Shown: positions 22,735 through 33,782, counted from the stretch's first letter. The stretch is 64,000 nt of DNA from Aurelia coerulea (GCA_039566865.1 CM076949.1:6725501-6789500); one strand, 5' to 3'. The notes: generated by a model not told the origin, from the letters alone. Numbers and translations are program-made.

Positions 22735-24720
22735 TATTTTCGTATTTGCCCTAGTTCCCGAGCTAACAGCTCAGTTAACATGTACGTAGCTACGCTAAAC
22801 GCCATACTAGGTTTATGTTAGCTACTATCCAATGATAACATTCGATATCGAAAACCACTGTAGCATCTGTTTTACAACTACAGAGGTGGAAAACGTGCGT
22901 GAAGCCGCGAAGCAGCTTCGCAGGAAGTTTGTTTATCTGGAAGGAAGAAACAGGGAGGAAAGAGAGAAAGCGGAATAAAGGGAAGGAAAAGAAATAGAAC
23001 GATGAAGGGAAGAATTAAGAAATGAAAGGAAAAAGGCTGTACTAAAAGGGATGGAAAGAAAAAGGATGGAATGAAAAGGAGAGGAGGAAGGAAGGAAGAA
23101 GGATGGAAGGAAGATAGCATGACAAAGAAAGAAAAAATTGAAAATATGAAGAGACAGGAAGGACTAAAGGAAGGAAAGAATATAAGAAAATCAATGTTTG
23201 GATTGTACTCTTTTCGTTTACAGTTTTGTGATCCAAGGAAGCTTTAAAAATAATTTCAGTTCCTAGTGGATTATCGACTACACTGAAATCTGGGACTACA
23301 GAAAATGGATAAAACAATGGAAGGAAGAATTCTGGTTCGACCTTCCTTTGCAGGAAGGCAAATATTTTTTCCACCACTGTACAACTAATTTGTCAACTAA
23401 CCAAGATCTCATTTCTCTCCAAACATCCTTCTTTATGTTTATGCAACCAAACGAGCCAAAACACATAACCTTCCATTCAATTCATGGCGACCGTTCATCA
23501 AATACGCCATACTTTCAGTATGATTTCGGCATATTGGGCATAAAGGATCATGTTCACGGTTCCATATGTGTATGTAACGTAAAGTTAATCGGAAGGAAAC
23601 TAAGTTGTGCCTTTATGCTAAATTTAACAACAAATCATCAACCTTGCAATTGTAGAAAATGGCATGTGATGACTTCAAATGAATGACATCCATACCGAAA
23701 TAGCACCCACCCTGAATTGACAATTCTTTTGCCTTGATCAAATCACGTTTAACTGTATGATTAAACAGGATATTTTGTAGCGATGAAGAGTCGCTGTAAA
23801 ACTCTCCATCAAGGATTAAAACTGCTTTCTCAACTCTGAACATGATGGAGATACAGTTAAGCCCGAAATTATTCATACCTATGCCAAATTTGGAGTATTT
23901 TCAATCGTTATATTTGCTTCTTGCATAGCGCAGCAAATTCACGAAACTTCAGCCACAGTAAAATTGGTCCTCAAACAGAACGATGCAAAATACTGACAAC
24001 CAATTTTGTAGCTATTGTCTGTATTCTTTGAATACCTTCTGCCTTCTTTAAATAAGTTAATAATAATGGAAACTTTCATTCTCTTAATCAAGTTTACTAC
24101 CAAGATAAAGATTTGAAATGTAAAGCTTACAATAGAAGTCAGTACAAAGAATTTATTCTCTACCACTCTCCATCAAATGCATCAAAGGGCATTTTAGTCA
24201 AGCCTTGCTGCCATCAACAATCTTACTTCTTTAAAATGTTAAAACTTCTGGATTGGTCCAATCCTTGTCTTTCCTACAAAATATATAATACGTTGTCCTT
24301 ATGCAAATGTTTATTATTTTTCTAACAATATTTTTTTATTGAAGTTCCGAAAATACGATGCTCTTTAAAGGTAATAGACATGGGTATATCGCGTCCATCT
24401 GTATAAAGAACAAAGGAAAATCCACGCACTCTTTTTCTCCTAAGCTCCTGCACGTGTCAATTTCACCCATTTTCAATTGTTTTTTCTCATGCCCAACCCC
24501 TTGTTCATGCACACATTTTTTAACCCTGCCGATTACCTTTAATGCTTGCAGTATGCCATTTCGATTACTATCTTTGCATATCAATCCTAGGGCGCTCATA
24601 CTCAGATTCACAAATGTTCTCTCTCGTACTTTTTCTCGAGATCAATGATGATAGGGTTGTATCTTCCCATCTTTCTTGCACAATTTTCTTTCACGTTGGT
24701 AAAAAAAACGGCAGGTCTAG
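22735..24720 (-). pseudogene. Degraded RLE-type LINE, copy 1
   Basis: On the - strand it shares its 3' UTR with copy 2: TTTGCCCTAGTTCCCGAGCT ... ACAGCTCAGTTAACAT at 22748 against 24809 (both read on +). The end of the endonuclease region (23376-23490, containing CAAACATCCTTCTTTATG and ACGAGCCAAAACA) matches 25075-25160. Coding frames are broken. The unit is interrupted at about 22880-23370 by a purine-rich segment. The remaining ORF pieces (e.g. 23613-23876) are not individually recognisable. Confidence 0.45.
22940..23190 (+). repeat. Polypurine GGAA/AAGGA-rich tract
   Basis: About 250 bp almost free of pyrimidines on the + strand (GGAAGGAAGAA, GGAAAGAGAGAAAG and similar). It lies inside the interruption of the LINE copy. 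Such tracts can form triplex DNA. The open frames across it are low complexity and not genes. Confidence 0.8.
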
Positions 24721-24756
24721 AAACATTACAATCCTCTTTTGAAAGAGTATGGTGAT

Positions 24757-25370
24757 ACTAATAATGATAATAATGATAATAATAATAATAAATTCGTGTT
24801 TGCCCTAGTGTCCGAGCTGACAGCTCAGTTAACATAATACTTATGTTTACTAGGCATACGTTATCCACTACATTCATAATCAGTTCATACGGTGTAAGAC
24901 ACAAGATTTAGAAGTCATTCAGTATGAATATTGTAATATAGAACTTTAGTGTATCTGATCATAACAAGGACCGAAAAAAAAATTCAACTGAATAACTTCT
25001 TCACCCTGTGTCTCCATATATAGTTGGCCATTATTAAATTTGATACTGAGCACCACTGTAATGTGTTCTTTACAATTAACTTATCTACTGACAATGATCT
25101 CATAACAGTCCAAACATCCTTTTTGATACAACCAAGTGAGCCAAAGCAAAGCACTTTCAGATCTACATCCCAACCTAACAACTGTAGTAGACTGCACAGC
25201 GGCTGATACCGTTCCTGTTTGGTGTTTAGTGCTTGTTCAAAATACAGATCGTAGCAGACAGTCACCTCTAAGATAATGCATTTACGTGACTGATTGTCAA
25301 TGACAAGGATATCAGGTTTACGATGCGTAATCCTCCGTAGTTCATCACCATAGTCTGTCATTATTGATTA
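24757..25370 (-). mobile_element. 5'-truncated LINE with restriction-like endonuclease, copy 2
   Basis: A - strand unit composed of the endonuclease C-terminus (24984-25361), a 3' UTR (24794-24983) and an AAT-type tail array at 24757-24793. The AAT array at 25371 borders its truncated 5' end. It is the better-preserved sister of 22735-24720. Confidence 0.6.
24984..25361 (-). CDS. Restriction-like endonuclease (RLE) C-terminus of a LINE
   Basis: The 125-codon frame contains HRKPDILVIDNQSRKCIILE. This is the K-P-D ... E signature of the PD-(D/E)XK endonuclease at the C-terminus of R2/R4/NeSL-type LINEs, with 14 residues between D and E. It is followed by VCYDLYFEQALNTKQERY and LGWDVDLKVLCFGSLG, which fits the helices after the active site. 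Such enzymes nick the target to prime reverse transcription. The RT domain is missing, so this is a 5'-truncated, non-autonomous remnant whose frame happens to be intact. The start methionine is only the first in the surviving frame. Confidence 0.65.
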   Translation of the reverse strand: MTDYGDELRRITHRKPDILVIDNQSRKCIILEVTVCYDLYFEQALNTKQERYQPLCSLLQLLGWDVDLKVLCFGSLGCIKKDVWTVMRSLSVDKLIVKNTLQWCSVSNLIMANYIWRHRVKKLFS

Positions 25371-25450
25371 CTAATAATGATAATAATGATAATAATAATA
25401 ATAATAATAATAACAACAATAATAATAATAATAATAACAATAATAGTAAC
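25371..25450. repeat. AAT microsatellite upstream of the Penelope-like ORF
   Basis: (ATAATG)/(AAT) units with AAC interruptions, directly abutting the RLE LINE on one side and the Penelope-like frame on the other. A similar array lies beyond the 3' end of that frame (27655-27725). Confidence 0.85.
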
Positions 25451-25461
25451 TAACTAACTTT

Positions 25462-27501
25462 TTGGATGACACAATCCATGACATTCGTTCACATCTGAAT
25501 TCAAACAAAAGTAGTCGGACGAACAATTTAACAAACAAACAACGTGAAGCACTGAGATCTCTTGCCTCTGATGATACGTTGATAATTAAACCAGCTGACA
25601 AGGGCAGCGGAATTGTGCTTATGGATACAAATGACTACAATAAATTATGTTTGGAAATCCTTTATGATAAGGAATATTACGAAGAAGTCACCTCCGACCC
25701 TAACCCCAATTACCGTAATCAATTAGATTTAATGATTGACGAAATGGAAAGTAAAGGCTACATCACGGATATTGAGAATATTAAACTAAGAGAAGGTAAC
25801 AGATCCCCTTGCTTTTACGGTTTGCCGAAAATACACAAACAATTTGATACACTGCCTCCTTTGAGACCGATTTGCAGTGGATATAATTCTTGTACAGCGA
25901 AAGTTTCAGAATGGGTTGATAGCTTTATAAAACCAGCAGCCATGAAGACTAACTCGTACATCAGAGACACCACTGACTTCATTACGCATATCCAAAATAT
26001 TGATATCAGCACTTTTGCAAGTGAAGAATTTTACCTAGTTACGATGGACGTTTGTTCTCTGTACCCTAACATAGACCACGAAGAAGGAGTTAACGCATGC
26101 AAAGAAGCCTTAGAACAACGTAAAGACAAATCTATACCATCAGATTGTATTTCAGAATTGATAAACTTTATATTGAAAAGCAATACATTGTCGTTCATGG
26201 ATAAATTTTTTCACCAATTAAAGGGAACTGCGATGGGGACACCAATGGCAGTAAACTTTGCAAATTTATTTATGTCCAAATTTGAAACAGAAATGTTACA
26301 CGGGTATGAAAGAAACTATGGAAAAAGGCCACTGTCTTGGTTACGTTATATAGATGATATATTCTTTATCTGGACTGGGGATATCAAAAGCCTTAATCAC
26401 TTCTTATTGTACTGCAATTCGTTTGCGAGAGAAAACAATTCTAGATCAAAGATTACTTTTACATCGCAATTTTCTACAGAGAACGTAGTGTTTTTGGATA
26501 CAAAAGTGAAAATACATAATAGTCAACTAATAACTGAACTATACTGCAAGCCAACAGCTACCCACACCTACCTTCATAGACATTCAGATCATCCAAGTCA
26601 TACCATTCGCTCTAACCCATTGTCGCAGTTCATAAGAATTCGCAGAATTTGTACTCTAGTCCAGGATTATCGTAGACATGCTACTGATTTTATTCGATTT
26701 TATGTCAATCGTGGTTATTCCGAGCAAAAACTAGTACAAATAGCAACAGAAGTCGAAATGAGAGACAGAAAGGTATTACTAAAACCGACAGAAACTAAAC
26801 GGAACACTTCAAAGGAAAGAGTACCATTTGTAATCAATTGGCATACGAAATTTAAGGGATTATCTAATATATTGCACAGAAACTATGAAAACATGATAAA
26901 TGATCACCCTGAATTAAAAGAAACATTTCCAGAACCACCAATCGTTTCGTACAGAAGAAACCCGAACATACGCTCAATCCTTGTAAGAGCACAACGGAAA
27001 ATGTTGAAATCAAAAGGAGCAAGTGTACGATGTACACCAAAAAGCACGAAGAAGCGAGGACGCCCATGCAAACTTTGCAACCACATGGGCCAGAAAGATT
27101 CCTTAACTAACAACAAAAATGGCAGGACAAGTTACATCTCCGGAGGTTCCTGCCAGTCAAAGAATGTAATTTATGCGGCCGAATGCGTAAAACATCAAAA
27201 ATTGTACGTGGGTTTTACGTCAACTACTCTTAACCAACGTTTTAATAAACACCGTTATGATGCAGGACACGATCCGACAAGCACTGAATTGGGAAAACAT
27301 TTTTATGAAAGCCATGATTGTGATTTTGAGCGCGACCTTCGGGTTCATGTTTTAGAAAAGGTGGAAGGAGGACTTGGTGTACTCGAGCATCATGAAAACC
27401 TGTGGATGACTCGATTGGGTTCACGTGAGCCCTTTGGCATGAACAGCATAACGAATGAACTTGGACGTTTATATTTTTCCCTTTATGGCAATTGTAAATA
27501 A
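25462..27501 (+). CDS. Penelope-like element: reverse transcriptase plus GIY-YIG endonuclease
   Basis: An intact 679-codon frame. RT landmarks in order: IIKPADKGSG (41-50), LPKIHK (121-126), motif A TMDVCSLYPNID with D196, motif B GTAMGTPMAVNFANLF (255-270), motif C RYIDDIFFIW with D298/D299, then KPTATHTYLHRHSDHP (363-378). A CKLC zinc-binding pair (536-539) precedes the GIY-YIG nuclease (VIYAAEC ... LYVGFT, 569-586; helix arginine near R593; glutamates E642/E645 in LEHHENLW). These proteins reverse-transcribe the element RNA primed at a nicked target. In this family more sequence normally precedes IIKPADKG, and here the frame starts just after an AAT array, so the copy is probably 5'-truncated. 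There are no stops, suggesting recent insertion. It lies in the sense direction in the inferred intron. Confidence 0.93.
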   Translation: MDDTIHDIRSHLNSNKSSRTNNLTNKQREALRSLASDDTLIIKPADKGSGIVLMDTNDYNKLCLEILYDKEYYEEVTSDPNPNYRNQLDLMIDEMESKGYITDIENIKLREGNRSPCFYGLPKIHKQFDTLPPLRPICSGYNSCTAKVSEWVDSFIKPAAMKTNSYIRDTTDFITHIQNIDISTFASEEFYLVTMDVCSLYPNIDHEEGVNACKEALEQRKDKSIPSDCISELINFILKSNTLSFMDKFFHQLKGTAMGTPMAVNFANLFMSKFETEMLHGYERNYGKRPLSWLRYIDDIFFIWTGDIKSLNHFLLYCNSFARENNSRSKITFTSQFSTENVVFLDTKVKIHNSQLITELYCKPTATHTYLHRHSDHPSHTIRSNPLSQFIRIRRICTLVQDYRRHATDFIRFYVNRGYSEQKLVQIATEVEMRDRKVLLKPTETKRNTSKERVPFVINWHTKFKGLSNILHRNYENMINDHPELKETFPEPPIVSYRRNPNIRSILVRAQRKMLKSKGASVRCTPKSTKKRGRPCKLCNHMGQKDSLTNNKNGRTSYISGGSCQSKNVIYAAECVKHQKLYVGFTSTTLNQRFNKHRYDAGHDPTSTELGKHFYESHDCDFERDLRVHVLEKVEGGLGVLEHHENLWMTRLGSREPFGMNSITNELGRLYFSLYGNCK

Positions 27502-28022
27502 TTGTTTGCTTAGCCTTATTCATATTACGTCACATTATTAGAACCTAATAATCGATTAGTTTAAGAGAACGTTACATTCCTAATTTATAGATCGCCACAT
27601 TCCTGCAGAACTGTTTTAACCTTAATTCCATTTATAGAATTATCATAAGCGATATAACAATAATAATAATAAAAATAATAATGATTCTTAACAGTTTCGT
27701 TCTTATAATGATAATAATAATACTAAAACAGTATAACAAATTGCTTAGCGCATTCCATTTTGAACAAGTTCTCTACAGCCCTCATTTATTCAAGGTTAGT
27801 TTAATGCTTGGAGAAACTTTGAGAAGTTTTTTATCACAAATGAAAACAAAACTACAACTACAAAAAGATATTCTATGGCCCCCATAGCTGGAAAGGACAT
27901 AATGTGATCAATTTCCTATTACGATTCCCAACTTGCATTAATTACGAAATATAAAGTAAATTTAATAAGAAGAACAACTTGACCGGGCATCTCAGAATGA
28001 AGACCTCCTTCCACCTCACAGT
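27502..28022. other. 3' flank of the Penelope-like element
   Basis: AT-rich, with AAT-type repeats at 27655-27725. I found no LTR-like repeat of the element and no hammerhead core in this flank. Confidence 0.4.
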
Positions 28023-28202
28023 TAGACTTGCCCCAAGTCTATATCTTCAGTCCGTCTTACCGTTCCCTTTAGTAGTTCCTGGATCCGCCATTTCCTGGAT
28101 CAGCCATTCCAGCATAATGGCAGATTCAGGAAATGATGGATTCGTGAACTACCGTAAAGGGAACGGTAAGACCAATGAAAAGATAGACTTGGGGCAAGTC
28201 TA
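28023..28202. mobile_element. 180-bp palindromic element, GACTTGCCCCAAGTC ends (E1)
   Basis: Inverted ends TAGACTTGCCCCAAGTCTAT / ATAGACTTGGGGCAAGTCTA, each itself a small hairpin. Inside, GTCTTACCGTTCCCTTTAG is followed by its inverted copy at 28150-28172. Related copies are at 33771-35276 and 62703-62824. Confidence 0.75.
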
Positions 28203-30040
28203 CCTCGCAGTAGATGATTGACGCTAACTAATGCTCAAAAATAGACGAAACCAGGAACGCCGGAGAGGGGGGCGCGGAGGGGCAAGCGCCCCTCCTGCCC
28301 TTTCCTAACAGGGGCAAAAGTGCCCTTTCAATGAAAAACAATAATTTACTTTGAAACTTGATATAAAAGCCACCATAGCTTCATTCCCTTGTCAGAAACA
28401 CACCAGTAACGAAAAATGACTGGCAATTGCAACTTCAAAATAAGCAATATGCAATTTTATGCGATTCGGAATGAGGACATGTGGAGAAATAGCCGAAAAA
28501 TTTTGTGAAAGAACATGATTAATGTTCGTTAAAACATTTTTGATAGCATTTTAAGCCAATGTAAAGGGCGTGGCCACAAAAATTTTTAGCCTCCCTTCGA
28601 CGAAACCTCCAAAAATATCATGAAAATTGGTAGTATGCCAGATCTGCTATTCATAATACGAATGGAGTACTTCTTTACTCAACACCTGCTACAAAATACT
28701 ACAAATAAAACGAAAATGTTGCTGCTGTTTTGTGCCTAAATTTAATCTGAAGACCTTTTCTCTTTTTTGATAAAAGAAATTATTGCCTCAAGAGTCATTC
28801 GATTGATTATACTCTGAGTCTCCGAGCAGAAGTAAATCACACGAAGGGTTATTATCTAAATTGAAAATTATGTTGGCAGTTTTTCATTGCTGTCAACACT
28901 GGTTTCATTATCATAGCGTTTTCTTTTTCATCATGAGCAGTTTGAACGCTTCATCGTTTTCGCAGCGTTTCCGTATAAGCAGCGTGTCCTAGTAAAATGC
29001 ATCAACATGAAAGCGGATACGAACGAATACGGTGCAACGTGAATATTGAGAGATAGGCAGAGTTTGGATTTGCCCAAGTAGACGACTCGGGATTTAGATC
29101 TTAATTTCAATTATCAATTTTCAATTTCAAAATCACTTTTAAGTGCACATCACATAATTCGACAACCCGTCTATTTGAGATGTTTCATAACTTGGGTGAT
29201 TAGGTTGCCAGGAAAATTGAGGATGCTGGTACTTCTGTCAATATTTTGTAGACTCTTAATGAGCTAATCAGCTTTCGATACCGTTCCTAATCATTAATCT
29301 AAAATTATGGTTCTTCGGAGATTCTATGATAAGTTAAGTTTCAGGTATGATAGAGGATAAGGCTTGAAATCTAACTGAAAATTGCATACCTTATTTGTTA
29401 CTGTTGGTGCTCCAATATTTGAGATATCTACAATTTTCTGAAATTTATCAATCGAGGTTTCAAAGGAAATCCGTTTATGAGACGTCACAGCACTTCTACC
29501 CTACGGTGGCTAAAAACTCATCGAGCTGTATTGCTTCGTTTGGGAGCCAATTTTGCTACTTAGAAAGAGGAACCTTTTCTGAAAATTCAAGGACGCTCAG
29601 TATTAATTCCCGTTTCTAGTTTTTGCAAGAACATGTACCAAATATAAGCTTGTATCTAAGAAAATTGTCTTTGAGACATCACCTGTTAGAAACTGTTCTA
29701 GGATGGAAGTTAAACAGAAAGTTATCAGAAAATAGGTCATAGCTAACTAAAACCTTTTAAAATTTGCGTTGCAAAATTTAATTCATTTTTCATACATTTG
29801 ATTAAAAGTTTAAAATGTATAAAAGTGTAGTTATTATCGCTAAAACTACAAACTACGCTACAAACACTGCAAGGACAGTATCACGTGGAACAGCAGACTG
29901 TGATACCCCTTGACGATTACAAAGAAATAATAGAAACATAGAATTTATTGAACTGACCCTGACATTTAACATATAAAGCAAATGCGTCTGCGAAGAATGA
30001 CATTTGTTTCAGAATATTCTCAAAATTGAGTATTGCCGAA
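28203..30040. other. Intronic sequence, nothing recognised
   Basis: No gene, no clear repeat family. GGGCGTGGCCACAAAAATTT at 28565 is similar to a patch at 51472. Confidence 0.35.
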
Positions 30041-30330
30041 TGCAAGCAATATTACCGAGCCCCATAGGGGCCATGCCAGTCGCATTTTTTACTGCCTGCT
30101 ACATTTTCTACTGCCATCTCTACTGCCAGTCGCAGTTTAAATTGCCACCTTTGATGTCAACTGCATTTTTACAGCTTAGTACATTTTTTAATGCCCCCTT
30201 AACAGCCAGTCGCATTTTTTACTGCCATTTCTATTGCCATTCTCCTGCTAGTCGCATTTTCTACTGCTATTTCTAGTGCTAGTTCTACTGCCAGTCGCAT
30301 TTCTACTGTTATCTCTCTTAATCATCTTTA
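30040..30330. repeat. Degenerate tandem array of an ACTGCCAGTCGCATTTTT unit
   Basis: Variants of CAGTCGCATTTTTTACTGCC recur about every 20-60 bp across this stretch, drifting in sequence. The open frame over it is a consequence of the repeat. Confidence 0.65.
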
Positions 30331-30566
30331 GGACCTTTCAAATAGAGTGGATTGCCTTGTTCTGAATAGCTAATTTGATATGTCTCTTCCTTTTGAATGA
30401 TTGGTTTGCCAGGTTTGAAGGTGCTTGTACTTTATTGAAATATTTTGAAGACCTTTACTGAGCTCAGTTCTCTTCATAATCATTAATCTAACGAGGTGTC
30501 TATTTAAAGCTTTAATAAGTATAAAATGCGGTATCTGACAACGTATGATGCTAATCTTCGAATCTA

Positions 30567-31017
30567 CCGGGTGGGTCAAAAAAGGCCTAGCGTTTGTAAG
30601 GCTACTGCTCCCTGAATATGTAAGTAATAATACTTTGCAATATCTGATTGAATAGCTAACATGTTTAATTAATTTTCGATTTTTTCCTGGCTGAAATCGG
30701 TCACTTCGTTCAGATTTTACAAGGAATTTTCCAAAAAAATGTTCCTTCCAGAAACCTTTAAAATCTCTTGGGGGAATGAGAAAGTCTTCCCCCTAGTATG
30801 AATAACTCATTCAGGGGGATTCCATTCTCCCGAGGACAGAATACGTGAATGCATGTAAGTGTCATTATTGCTAGGAAGGAAAACATAGGGGAATTTTGTT
30901 CGTCGTTTTCATTCGTTTTTGCAGGTTTTCGAAAGGTTGTGTAACCAGGAGCCTGTACATTTTATGGCTACTTTTGATATTTAATCAAACGTCCAACAAT
31001 TTTTCTTGGACACCCTG
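30567..31017. mobile_element. Chimeric MITE: C-family left part joined to a B-family right end
   Basis: The left end CCGGGTGGGTCAAAAAAGGC and body (CTGGCTGAAATCGGTCACTT, CCCCTAGTATGAATAACTCA, TTCGTTTTTGCAGGTTTTCG) follow the C family. At about 30940 it switches to GTAACCAGGAGCCTGTACAT ... TTTTTCTTGGACACCCTG, the right end of the CAGGGTGTCC family. TA borders both outer ends. Confidence 0.7.
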
Positions 31018-31019
31018 TA

Positions 31020-31899
31020 TATTGCAGACCTTCGTCAAATGCGGCTTTTTCTTTATTTTCTGCTATTTTTCTTCTATCAATTTAGAAGTTACGATGGTTT
31101 TAATTGCTTTAAAACTTTGCTTGAACTTTCCAAACAGAGAATTTGAAAAGTGCAAACCATTTTATTTGGTGCACCCAATAAACGTGCTTATCTCTGAATG
31201 GCTCTGAGGTGATTACAAGAACACAATTGCAGGTGGAGACTTTAAGAGGCAATTTCAATGCAGGCATTTAAAATTGTTTCACCTGCGGGGAACATGTAGA
31301 CTTGAATAGAGAGCGCATTACCGTATACACAGACCTGTTGTTATGTACCTTTTTAGCAAACAAATTTAGCAAGTTTATTTCAGATCTATTCAGTGTGCCT
31401 GTTGAGGTTACTGAACCGTGTAAAATGTCTATAGTTGGTTTATGGCTAAAAATGTAGAATATTCTTGGAGTAATGGAATTTATACCAACAGAAGCCCTAG
31501 TTAAGCCAGGTTTCTGCGTGGCGATTAACGCGTTTATCGCGATAACGATAACGAAACGATCTTCCGTAGATACATAGGAGTTGAAGTCGGTAGTTTCCAG
31601 GATTACTTTTCATCCCTACAGTGATAATTAAGAAGTGGTAATCATATATAATAACTTTTCTCATAAAGCCTACCTTAAAGAGAATCGACGGAGATAAAAG
31701 CCACGCGCGGAAGGGGTTTGGGCATTCTATTATTAACCTATTGTATTTGATGATGTCCACACGTGCAGGCATATTGTTTAGCTAGAGGAACAATACCGTG
31801 CGTAGGAGTTTTCTTTGTCCTATTTATAGATTACCTCCGCTTAGCTTCGTTCAGTTACTTTAATGGCCATAGAAGATATAAAGTACAGTACAGAGCAAG
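31020..31899. other. Intronic sequence, nothing recognised
   Basis: No gene seen. AGCCAGGTTTC ... GCGATAACGATAACGAAACG at 31502-31558 resembles one end of the AGCCTGGTTTCC families, without a partner. Confidence 0.35.
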
Positions 31900-32262
31900 G
31901 GAGAATTTTGTAGAACAAAGGAGGATTTTGTAGAACAGTCTTGAAAAGGAAAAATGCAAGGGAAAATTTTGTAGAACAGTCTTGAGTCCGTTGGCCCTCA
32001 AATGTGGAATGGCCTACCAAACAAAATGAAGTCTGCAGAAAACTTGAAAAGCTTTAAACTTTTGATAAAGCAATGGAATGGACCAATTGTAAATGTAGTG
32101 CCTGAGTTTTAATTTTATTGAACATTAAGTTTCATATACATTTTAGTTTCATTCGATTTAGATAAGTTAACTTTGTATATATTGTATATATTGTATATAT
32201 TGTATATATTGTTAGCTATGTAAATAGCGAAATAAAGTGAATGAACAACAACAACAACAACA
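31900..32262 (+). pseudogene. LINE 3' end: RT-ORF tail, 3' UTR and CAA tail
   Basis: The end of a frame reads GPQMWNGLPNKMKSAENLKS FKLLIKQW and then stops at about 32112. GP-LWN-LP-x-K-x-A-x-L-x-x-FK is the usual end of jockey/CR1-type LINE ORF2 products. The 3' UTR contains four tandem TGTATATAT units (32175-32212) and ends GCGAAATAAAGTGAATGAAC plus a CAA array. Confidence 0.65.
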
Positions 32263-33600
32263 AAGCCTGATCAAAACAAAGCAATTTCAGTGCCTCAAGA
32301 ATAGATTTCACACCTTCTGCGCTGTCGACCATGATATTTTGCTCTCTCTGTTTATTTTTATTTGATCGAGTCCACGCAAAGATATGAAATCTATTCTTCA
32401 GAGCTGTAAATTGCTTTGTCTTCTCGGCGCCTTCCACATCATTTGGATGGAATCAAGAAGTTTTGATCCGATTTGGAAGATGTTGTGTGTGTTAGGTGCC
32501 ATCAAGTCGCTGGCGACTTCTGGCGGTCCTGGGCGGTCCTCTAAACAAACAACCTCCATTCTCTTCTGTTCATTGCTTCTTCATTAAATTGATGCAAGGA
32601 CATCGCAGTTCATTCTTTCAATGAAGCCATCTTGTTCTTTGCCTGCCTTGTCTTCTTGTCTGGAAGAAACTGGAAGAAGTTACTCACAAGATATTGTTTT
32701 TAGCGAGTTTAGAAAATGCATGATCCCAATTCTGATGCATCTTTACCCTTGTGTGAGCCATCCCTAAGAAAAACTAATTCTTTGAAAAAATTGACAGTTT
32801 CGCTTTCCTTACAGTTAAACTCATAAAAGATTATTGTTTCGCTTTACGACGCCTGTTTTTGCAGAAACAGATTCGTTAGGTTGTCAACTTTGAAAAAAAT
32901 GCATCTTACGTGCTGTTTATATGGAGGAAGGTGCCAAGATCTCACCTTCTTTGCCAAGATCTCACCTTCTGGTCTAATCTATTATGAAAATTCCTCTTCG
33001 TTTATGTAAGAATTTATTCATCAACGTAGAGCAATAGGGTTGAAAAATTGGCGCATCATGTTTAGCCCTCTTAGAAGAGCTGGATTTCCATGTAAACACA
33101 AAATAAACTCCCAGGAGGGCTGGCCTTCCTCATACACGACATTGAGAAAGATCTTGAACACTTTCTAAGCAATGAAATTCTGTTTGTGTCTACTTGGTTC
33201 GCCCCTCCCCACCTATGATAATAGCACAAGTCAATGTGTTAAAGCTGATGTTTTTAAATGTCCAATGAGTACAATTTTCCGACCAGGCGAATTTTTTATC
33301 TATCAACTCACTTAGCTGTGAATTTATATTCTAATTCAAAGGGACATTTCCTCCTGTAAACAATTAAGTTCCGTCCGTTCGGAAAATTCCTGTGACTGGA
33401 AAATAGCCTTTTAGATGATATCAAAGTTATTTTGATTTTGCGTTGTTTTGCGATACTCCTAGCCCTTTTGCAACCTTGCATGTTTTTATGTTGTTTTGCG
33501 ATCGACTGTGTCCTCAACACTTCATAAGCTGACACCCGGACATTCACGTCATGGAAGCCACCTTATCTACCAAATTAACGATAATTTAATTTATTTTTAG
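32263..33600. other. Intronic sequence, nothing recognised
   Basis: No gene or recognised repeat, apart from a direct repeat CCAAGATCTCACCTTCT at 32935-32972. Confidence 0.35.
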
Positions 33601-33699
33601 TAAACGAGACAACAGCTGAAATTGTGTGTGTTGTTTGCAAAGAAGATTTTTCAACTACTTCATGTAATGAGATTGTGCTGTGTGATTCTTGCTCCGTAG
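33601..33699 (+). CDS. Second exon of the Polycomb-like protein: first half of a PHD finger
   Basis: This 99-nt exon has an AG acceptor (TTATTTTTAG) and a consensus donor GTAAGTG. Read in phase 1 it gives NETTAEIVCVVCKEDF, then STTSCNEIVLCDSCSV. The C-x2-C-x14-C-x2-C pattern, with N-E-I-V-L before the second pair, is the first half of a PHD zinc finger. Polycomb-like proteins (PHF1/MTF2/PHF19) place PHD1 immediately after Tudor. Joined to 22051-22219, the linker is only about 10 residues, as in that family. The last codon is split (G..), which fits the G-Y-H expected next, but no exon supplying the H-x2-C half was found in the window. A second possible acceptor lies at 33614 (ACAACAG), in the same phase. 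Confidence 0.7.
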
Positions 33700-33782
33700 G
33701 TAAGTGATAATTTACATGTTCAATGCTGGGAGGGAGAGTAATAAGGTGTATGTACGTTTGAAAGTCTGCAGATTTGCCCCAA

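Larger units (their letters stand above)
22220..33600 (+). other. Inferred 11.4-kb intron, transposon-filled
   Basis: This interval lies between the two phase-matched exons. It holds two copies of an RLE-type LINE, a Penelope-like element, small palindromic elements, a chimeric MITE and a LINE tail. No host exon was recognised inside. The 3' end is TTTAATTTATTTTTAG. Short CAA and AAT microsatellites are frequent (e.g. 22376-22400). Confidence 0.5.

Noticed and set aside
22878..23377. Ser/Phe/Pro-rich - strand frames across the GGAA tract
   Set aside because: Low-complexity translation of a polypurine tract inside a broken LINE.
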